In this document: positions 56,801 to 64,000 of the stretch, piece after piece
Layout: every line of letters starts with the position of its first letter
How positions within the stretch are numbered: position 1 is the first letter of the stretch
Origin: Ilex aquifolium
Lineage: Eukaryota; Streptophyta; Magnoliopsida; Aquifoliales; Aquifoliaceae
DNA length: 64,000 nt
NCBI GenBank assembly: GCA_951799425.1
Contig: OX637391.1
Span: 9,496,551 to 9,560,550, forward strand
Direction: 5' to 3'
Notes under the pieces: generated by a model
Database searches by the model: none
Seen by the model: only the letters and a program-made list of their open reading frames with translations
Told to the model about the DNA's origin: nothing
Program-made: the position numbers and the translations under genes

Positions 56801-59081
56801 TCCTTTTGGCACCTTTGCTTATCGAAGGATGCCCTTTGGACTCTGCAATGCACCGACGACCTTTCAAAGGTTTATGCTTAGTATTTTCAGTGATATGGTT
56901 GAACGTTTTCTTGAAGTCTTTATGGATGATTTTACTGTTTTTGGTGATTCCTATGATGACTGTTTATCTAACCTTGAGAAAGTGCTTATAATATGTGAAG
57001 AAAAGAACATTGTACTTAACTGGGAAAAATGCCACTTTATGGTTCGAAAGAGAATTGTTCTTGGTCACATTGTCTCGTCTGAGGGAATTCAGGTAGATAA
57101 AGCAAAAATTGAACTAATTGCTAATTTACCCACTCCTAAAACCCTCAAGGATGTTAGATCTTTTTTGGGTTATGCTGATTTTTATAGGAGATTTATAAGA
57201 GATTTTAGTTCTATTTCTAGACCACTGTGCAATCTCCTAGGGAAAGACACACATTTTGAGTGGGATGATTCATGCTAAGAAGCTTTTGACAAGCTAAAAG
57301 GCATGCTCATCACTGCTCCAATTATGCAACCCCCGAATTGGAGTCTTCCTTTTGAAATTATGTGTGATGCTAGTGATTATGCCGTAGGGGCAGTTTTAGG
57401 ACAAAGGAATGAGAAAAAGCCACATGTCATCTACTATGCTAGTCGAACTTTAAATAGTGCACAGATGAATTATTCTACTACAGAAAAGGAATTACTGGCA
57501 GTAGTATTTGCACTAGACAAATTTAGGTCATATTTAGTAGGATCCCCCATTGTCATTTTCACAGACCATGCAGCTATTAAATATTTACTGACAAAGAAAG
57601 ATGTCAAACCAAGACTGTTTAGGTAGATCCTCCTACTCCAAGAATTTGATATAACCATTAAAGATAAAAAAGGGGTAGAGAATATAGTGGCTGACCATTT
57701 GTCTAGACTTGTGAGTGATATACCCATTGAGACAGTGCCAATCAAAGACACCTTCCCTGACGAACAGTTGTTGGCAGTTTCTTCGCTACCATGGTTTGCT
57801 AACATTGTGAATTTTCTTGTTACAGGTAATATGCCACCAGCTTGGACTGCCGTAGATAAGAGGAAATTTCTAACTGAAGTAAAAAGCTTCTTCTGGGATG
57901 ACCCATACCTTTTCAAATATTGCTCAGATCAAATTATCCGGAGATGTGTGCCAGATGATAAGGTAAGTAGCATTCTATCTTTTTGTCATTCGGGAGCATG
58001 TGGAGGCCACTTTTCTATGAAAAAGACCGCTGCAAAGGTTTTGCAGTGCGAATTTTATTGGCCGACAATTTTTAAGGATGCATATAATTTTTGTAAGGTG
58101 TGTGAGCGATGTCAAAAACTGGGGGGATTAACCCGTAGAAATATGATGCCTCTAAATCCAATTTTGATAATATAAATTTTTGACTGTTGGGGCATAGATT
58201 TCATGAGACCTTTTCCCCCATCTTTTGGATATATGTACATTTTAGTGTGAGTAGACTATGTTTCTAAGTGGGTCGAAGCTATACCATACCGGACAAATGA
58301 TCATAAAGTAGTTTTGAAATTTCTAAAAGAAAATATTTTGTCCAGATTTGGTATACCTCGAGCCATTATCAGTGATGGGGGATTGCACTTTTGTAATAGA
58401 CATTTTGAGAATTTAATAAAAAAATACGGTGTAACACATAAAATTACAACTCCCTATCACCCTCAGACAAGTGGTCAAGCAGAGCTAGCCAATCGGGAGA
58501 TTTCTTACATTTTGGAAAAAACAGTGAACCCCGATCGTAAAGATTGGTCGTTACGACTAATTGATGCGTTATGGGCATACCGAACTGCATACAAAACCCC
58601 GATTGGCATGTCTACGTACAGATTGGTTTATGGAAAAACTTGCCACTTACCTGTGGAACTAGAACATAAGGCATACTGGGCCATTAAGATGTTCAATTTT
58701 AGCTTTGCCAAAGCTGGTGCCTTACGAAAATTACAATTAAATGAGCTTGAGGAGATTAGGAATGAAGCCTATGAGAATTCTAGGATTAGTAAGGAACGAA
58801 TGAAGGTGTTCCATGATAAGAATATTGTGCGTAAAACGTTTACACCTGCACAGAAAGTTCTGTTATATAATTCTAGGCTTCACATCTTCAAAGGAAAGCT
58901 TCGAACTAGATAGAGTGGTCCGTACATTGTTAAGGAGGTATTCCCCTATGAAACAATAGAGATTGAGAATCCCAATAATGGGAACACCTTTAAAGTTAAC
59001 GGACAACGACTGAAACCATTCTTGGAGGAAGGTATTGTTGAAGTGGAATCCATCAAATTGATGGATCCCCACTATGAATAA
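53815..59081 (+). pseudogene. Athila gag-pol, nine stop codons and one frameshift
   Basis: Gag starts at ATG 53815 (MSSWHRDLSGRL) and has the retrotransposon Gag core (about 54090-54480) and a knuckle-like CEIPGHPVKQC (about 54849). Protease is near 55560 (LLDLGASVNLLPYSVYEQL, with D-L-G in place of the usual D-x-G). Reverse transcriptase shows WRMCIDYRKLN, MPFGLCNAPTTFQ and FMDDF; RNase [14 protein letters not shown] and VADHLSR; integrase CERCQKLGG, ISDGG and [17 protein letters not shown]. Stops begin at 54448, 55330, 56491, 56778, 57276, 57624, 58173, 58248 and 58911. About four bases are lost near 56744 in the YSGYNQ region; the frame changes from 1 to 3. At least six stops fit C-to-T or G-to-A changes. 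No protein beyond Gag fragments can be made. Confidence 0.9.
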
Positions 59082-59460
59082 TCTGTCTCTAACCATTTGT
59101 TGTATGCTGTTGTATATTAGTGTATTTTGTTTTCTTTTTATTTTTCTACAGGTGCATGAGCACATTTTACGCTCATCCGGTATATTCATCCTATCCCTTA
59201 TTTGATCTTACTTTCTGTATTATTACATTGAGGACAATGTAAATTTTTTAGTGGGGGGGTGGAGCATACTTGATTAATGGATATGAATTTTTGAGTTTGT
59301 TGTGCACATGCAGCTGTGTTATCTTCTTAAAAAAAAAAAATTTTTTACCTTTGTGTATATTTCTTAGCCTTTAGGAATTTTTAGGAGAAGAATTGAGTCA
59401 CTTGGGAGAAAAGAACTAAAAAAAAGTAGGAATTTTTCTAAGTATGGAGGAACCAACTCA
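59082..59460. other. Spacer after pol with an internal polypurine-like run
   Basis: Contains a possible splice acceptor (TTTTTCTACAG at 59141-59151) and the G-rich run AGTGGGGGGGTGGAG at 59250-59264, which resembles the true polypurine tract at 62813-62824. No coding region. Confidence 0.5.
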
Positions 59461-59470
59461 CTGGAAGTCG

Positions 59471-59699
59471 CGTCCGGACGAAATAATATAGAACAAAACC
59501 TACTGGAAGTCGCGTCCGGACGTGACCAAAGAGCCTGAACTCTCTGGAACACGCGTCCGGACAGAACATCAACATGCGTCCGGACGGGAAAACCAAGCGT
59601 TTCGAATTTCATAGGGCGCGTCCGGACGGGACTGTACCATGCGTTCGGACGCGTGTTCTTTAAGGCTAATGAATACGGTAGTTGAGCTGCGTCCGGACG
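59471..59699. promoter_or_regulatory. CGTCCGGACG palindrome cluster before the env-position ORF
   Basis: Seven copies at 59471, 59513, 59554, 59577, 59619, 59642 and 59690, two with one mismatch. Several are preceded by ACTGGAAGTCG as in the LTR. The last copy ends 13 bp before a TATAAATA. The arrangement copies that of the LTR promoter. Confidence 0.6.
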
Positions 59700-59712
59700 C
59701 GTGTAAGAAAAT

Positions 59713-59720
59713 TATAAATA
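59713..59720 (+). promoter_or_regulatory. TATA box of a possible internal promoter
   Basis: TATAAATA about 100 bp before the ATG of the env-position ORF. Same sequence as the LTR TATA box. Confidence 0.55.
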
Positions 59721-59818
59721 GTGCGTCTGATCGATTGCCTTGGCCTGCACTCTTCTAAACCGAATTATAAAACTTTCCCCGCCTATTTCACATTTGCCTT
59801 CTCGATTACACACACACC

Positions 59819-60948
59819 ATGGCACCACCGAGAGCCTCAACTTCTAAGAGACCCCGAACCAGTACTCAGGAGCCACAAGAGGAGGAAGACACCACATTTG
59901 ATCCCATTCGTTTCCAAACCTTGATCCCGTTCGTTTCCAAACCTTGGAGGCTCGGGTAAGATTTTTTAAGTACTACGCCCTTAAGCCTGTAGTCTGTGAG
60001 AGGAAGATCGAATATGAGGACTTTACCCGGTTGGGAGTCCGAGACATTGTCACCTCGAGGCGATGGGCGGGTTTTATGGGTAAAGAGTGGCTATGTATTC
60101 CCATCTTAGCGAGAGAATTCTTTAACAATGCTGATGATCTCGGGAATGGCCTCATCCATACATATGTTCGGGGTATAGAGATCAGGGTGGATGTTGTGGC
60201 CATAGCTAGGATAATTGGAATGACCCAAGCTCGGGTGGTCAACCCGGACTACCCCCAAGCCTATCCCGGAGATGAGGTCGGACGAGAGCTGCTAGGGGAC
60301 GATGATTTTGTTTGGATGGGTAACATTAAATATCTTCGGCAGGGTGATTTGACCAATAAGTATAAGATACTGAACCTCATTTTAGTATCTAATGTCCTTC
60401 CCTTACTGAGAAACAACCACATCTATCTGGACCGTGCTCGCCTGTTGTACGCTATGGGTACAGGAAAGTCCATAGACCTCCCATCATTGATTTTTTCTGA
60501 GATGAGGCTAGCTATCGTGGACCCGAAAAAGCCATCTCTCCCTTTCGCCGGTTTGACTACCGCATTGTGCGAGCAGGCAGGAGTGGTGATCGACGCCACT
60601 ATGGAGCGGGCCAAGAAAGTGGTGGCTCTAAACTCTGGCACCCTTTTGAAAAGTCAGAGTGTGGCTAGGCCAGTGCCAGGAGGGAGGGGGCCGGTTGGCG
60701 AGCGAGCAGCACCACCAGGGGTGGATCCAGAAGAGGAGGACTGGGATCAGTTCCTCAATATTGATGAGGATTTTGAAGTGCCAGTGGATGAGGATACTGA
60801 TCCCAGGACTGACAGGCAGATACTCTTCGAGTTGTTGAGAGGACAGAGAGATGAGGAAGGAGATGAAGGAGTTGAGAGCTCAGATGAGGGGGCTAGGGCA
60901 GAGTTCTCAGGATCAGGCAGGCCCCTCATCTTAGCATGTTTCTTCTAG
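59819..60948 (+). pseudogene. Athila env-position ORF (putative plant transposon protein), broken by a 23-bp duplication
   Basis: Opens at ATG 59819 (MAPPRASTSKRPRTSTQEPQ) with a basic head. After a 23-bp direct tandem duplication (59900-59922 and 59923-59945) the original frame moves; the remainder is open in frame 1 from before 59944 to a TAG at 60946-60948. Conserved features are RWAGFMGKEWLCIPILAREF, VDVVAIARIIGM and LLYAMGTGKSIDLP, which resemble the 'putative plant transposon protein' domain found at this place in Athila elements. The C-terminal part is acidic. I see no signal peptide or clear membrane segment, so the label env refers to position only. Without the duplication the frame would span about 369 codons. 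Confidence 0.75.
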
Positions 60949-62811
60949 GTCCTGGTGTTTGAAAATCTTTTCTTTTATTTTCTTTTTGAAACTGTGAAAT
61001 CAAAGCCTATTTTGGGTAGATTTTTGTTGGGCTTGATTTCTGTTGAATATGCATTGTACTTGAATTCTCAATATTATATGAAATGCATATTTTGTTTGGT
61101 GTGCTATCAAATATCTAAATAACATTTTTATGCATGAATTGACATCACAATATAAAAATAATTTGCTTAGTTTTAAATTTGCAACTGTTTAAGCATCACA
61201 TAAAATTTTATTCTATATTTTTGTATCTCATATCATGTTCTTATAAAAACTCACAATTTGTGCACTTTAGACTTTACCAAGTTGAAAATTTGTTAGGTAT
61301 TTTACCTTGAGAACTTGAAACATATAGTGGAGATGTAAAAAAAAAAAACCCTAGTGAGTTTTGATCCTATCTTTCTTGGAGGGTTACTTACATTTACTCA
61401 AAAGAATTATTTCTTTCAGCTGATCTCCTTCAATAGTCTCATTATTTTTGTTTTGGTCAACACAAATATTGTGAATCATTGCTTGACTTTAAATTATTTA
61501 CATGAGAAGTGTGTTATCAAAAGCTCTTGAGATATGATTTTAGGTCATCTTTGATATTATTTGAGCCTAAACCTTATTCTTTGAATATTATTATCCCTAG
61601 AAGCCATGATTGAGCCTTTGAAGTAAAATTTTATTTCTTATGCCCAACATAAAATAACCAAGTCAATAAAAAAAAAATAATAATATCTTTTACCCTTGGT
61701 TATCCCGAGATTGAGCTTTTATTGTTTATGTAATTTGGGAGACGTTGGTTGAGAAAAGATGAAAAAAAAAAAAAGAGTTTTGCATACTTGTGAATATTTG
61801 CATTAGATGTCTTGCTGGAAAAAAAAAAAAAATTGAAAAGAAAGACAATATGTCTAACTGTGAAAAAAAACAGATTGAAAAAAAAAAAAAAAGAGAAAAA
61901 AAAATAGCAAGCATGAGTTTTGAAAAAAAAAAATATGAGCAAGTGTTGTAAAAAGTGCTTCTAAAGATTGAAGAGTGAAAGGTTATGGAAAGAAATTTGG
62001 TTGTGTAATGTACATGTTCTCTCGGGATAGTCTTTTGAATTCCTGAATATCATTCGTTTCAAAACCCTAATCCCAAGGCCCCATTACAACCTTAAACAAA
62101 GACCTATCTGATCTCAAGAGTGTTTTGATGGATACATGACTTATGTGAATAAGGAAGAGAAGGGTGATTATTTATTTATGGTGTGTTGATTTCCTTTCAT
62201 GAGACTATGTCAAATCCTTTTCTTTTGGATTACGTTCTTCCTAATGGAACATGTGAGCAGTATTTTGTGTTGATATAAATATCCTCCACTCACATGTGAT
62301 ACTTAAGTGTATAGTCACTATAATCTGAGAGAATTGTTCATGAGTGAATTATCTAGTGAGATTTGGCATTGAGACGAATGATTGATAGTTGTAGAGGTAA
62401 TTACCAGATAAATTATTGACTTAGTATAGTTAATTCACACTACACACGAGTTTATATGAGAATATGATAAGTGCATATATTTATATGACGTAAAGTTCTG
62501 TATTTTGTTTTGCATGTGCATATGAAAAGACGTGCAGTTAAAATTCTTATATTGTAGTAGCAACTTGTGTTATAAAATTATTATTTAGATATTTGATCAC
62601 GGGGTGATGTTTGTGGGTATCATCTCTAGAAACTCTCACGAGACTATACTCGTCCACTAAGAGAAACCTAGGGGTTTAAAGGCTTGTTGCATATGCTAAA
62701 TGCAATCGTGAGTCCTACGAAAGTGGTTTTGTTTTATTTTGTTTTGTTTCCTTTAGTCAGTGTTCGTATTTGTTTTTGTTGATATTTGTCTTACTAGGGA
62801 CTAGCAAGGTT
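60949..62811. other. Long A-rich non-coding 3' region of the Athila-type element
   Basis: About 1.9 kb with many A-runs (61330, 61760-61930) and no coding region. Long 3' non-coding regions are usual in Athila elements. Confidence 0.6.
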
Positions 62812-62824
62812 TAAGTGGGGGGTG
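62812..62824 (+). other. Polypurine tract of the Athila-type element
   Basis: AAGTGGGGGGTG region directly before the 3' LTR at 62825. Confidence 0.75.
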
Positions 62825-63903
62825 TGATTAAGGTCTAATAATCACATTTATTATTAGGAAAGATTGATTATTTAATTATAAAAGTGTGATAAATATAAAA
62901 GTTTATCCAAGTTCGGATGCTATGCTATCAAATGTTGATTTGTGTTAATTTGCAGGACAAAAGCATAATTTTGGAGATAAATTATGGGAAGATGAAACAT
63001 AGCTCAAGGGAAAACACATTGGAAAACGCGTCCGGACGGAAGAAAATTACGCGTCCGGACGCGAGTGTCAGAAAGGCGATCAGTAGAAGAATAAACTCAC
63101 TGGAAGTTGCGTCCGGACGGTTGAAGAACGTGCATCCGAACGCGTGTCAAGGATCCGCTGATGCCAGACTTAGAATTCTGACGAAAATCAATCTCTTTCC
63201 TAGGAAGTTATAAATACAAATTGAAGACCTTGTAAACCCTAACTTTGGCTCACGAATTCTTTTAGTTTAGTTTGCAATTCTTTTATCATGTCCGGTTAGA
63301 AGGTTAAGCTAGGGCTAGGGAAAACCTCTCAATGAAGTACGGTATTATTATTGACTTTGTACTTAATGATTTATGATATTGTGTTAATTTAATTTCTGAT
63401 CTTTTAGCAACGTTTTTATTCTGTAAAAACTCCTGAGTTGTTGTGTCACGTACATCGATTGCTTGAGTTTCCCTACGAATAAATAACTGGTTATTCCACG
63501 CTTGAAGTATTAGCATTATTTCATAAAATGATATGATTGATTGATTATTCAGGTTCCTGAATAATCCTTTGATTATAACTTTTGGTTTCATCACTTGATT
63601 TGTTACTTGGATTAACCGACATCTAATTCCTGTTTCAAATTAAGCCTTGAGTCTTTAATTATTACTGTATGAAATTGAGATGGAGTACCTGATGCTCTAG
63701 TATTTTTATTACTGTTTTAATTATTAGAATCAATTGCTTTCATTCAACAACTCTTCAAACAAACTTTTTTCCTTTTAAGTTATTTGTTAGTATTCGTGTG
63801 ATTGTTTTCTTGTTACAATTCCTTGTGGAATCGACCTCGGACTTTCGAGAATATATTACTCTGCTCAACCTACGCTTGGGTTTACAATTCTAAAGTTGAA
63901 GCA
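62825..63903 (+). repeat. 3' LTR of the Athila-type element
   Basis: 1,079 bp. Palindrome copies at 63029, 63052, 63110 and a decayed one at 63133 (CATCCGAACG), then TATAAATA at 63209. Confidence 0.93.
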
Positions 63904-64000
63904 ACAAGTTAGACCACTATAATAGGAGGGAAAAAAGGGGTATAGCTACAAGTAAAGGATTATAATGTCGATTTTTTAGGTAGCATTAACAGGAAAGAGA
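63904..64000. other. Host DNA resuming after the Athila insertion
   Basis: Begins with the second ACAAG. The 97 bases left show no feature; by continuity they belong to the region upstream (on the minus strand) of the dihydrouridine synthase exon. Confidence 0.5.

Larger units (their letters stand above)
52547..63903 (+). mobile_element. Complete Athila-type Ty3/Gypsy retrotransposon, 11,357 bp
   Basis: LTRs of 1,078 and 1,079 bp begin TGATTAAGG and end TTGAAGCA. A 5-bp target duplication ACAAG flanks the element (52542-52546 and 63904-63908). The primer-binding site TGGCGCCGTTGCCGGGGA is the classic Athila one. Gag-pol is followed by a long spacer, an env-position ORF and about 1.9 kb of A-rich non-coding DNA. 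The LTRs differ at about 26 positions and one indel by eye (roughly 2.4%), almost all transitions. The coding part is badly broken. Confidence 0.93.

Noticed and set aside
59471..59699. Regularly spaced palindromes as a CRISPR-like array
   Set aside because: Spacing varies (23 to 48 bp), repeats are only 10 bp, and the context is a plant retrotransposon.
59819..60948. Env-position ORF as a true viral envelope gene
   Set aside because: No signal peptide, furin site or transmembrane segment can be seen; the domain resembles plant transposon proteins of unknown role.

Overview
This window is nuclear DNA from a flowering plant, most likely a eudicot. The evidence is plant-lineage LTR retrotransposons (a chromovirus, a Tat-lineage element and an Athila-type element), a CACTA transposon, Helitrons, and intron-bearing fragments of plant genes. 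Most of the 64 kb is transposable elements and AT-rich repeats. Only two single-exon genes look intact: near-identical copies of a secreted proline-rich leucine-rich-repeat protein at 14506-16059 and 30045-31628, both on the minus strand.

Layout. 1-4116 is the 3' part of a decayed Ty3/Gypsy chromovirus. Its 805-bp 3' LTR (4100-4723 plus 13052-13232) is split by an 8,325-bp CACTA element (4724-13048, TGC target duplication). The CACTA element carries no visible transposase but holds exons of the glycine decarboxylase P-protein. 13426-17297 and 29511-32883 are two copies of a duplicated block carrying the LRR genes; the first also holds a 551-bp insert made from the 5' end of such a gene. 17331-25840 is a Helitron zone: a 5' end, a 3.5-kb minus-strand element, then a head-to-tail array of four full units and one partial unit, each with a nested hAT-like element. 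27686-29068 holds five exons of a 2-oxoglutarate/Fe(II) dioxygenase lacking both ends. 26206-27057 and 35432-36299 are copies of one AT-rich repeat.

39159-49596 is a complete Tat-lineage retrotransposon (547-bp LTRs, GATGA target duplication). Its gag-pol frame is broken only by four stop codons, and it has a separate four-exon antisense gene with its own TATA box. 51392-52129 is the 3' part of a tRNA-dihydrouridine synthase gene with one frameshift. 52547-63903 is a complete Athila-type element (about 1,079-bp LTRs, ACAAG target duplication), heavily mutated, with an env-position ORF broken by a 23-bp tandem duplication.

The most unusual signals are: (1) clusters of the palindrome CGTCCGGACG placed upstream of TATA boxes both in the Athila LTRs and just before the env-position ORF, suggesting a shared control module and an internal promoter; (2) the tandem Helitron array; (3) the gene-capturing CACTA element; (4) the spliced antisense gene. 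Reading was by eye; family names rest on recognised motifs, not on database searches.
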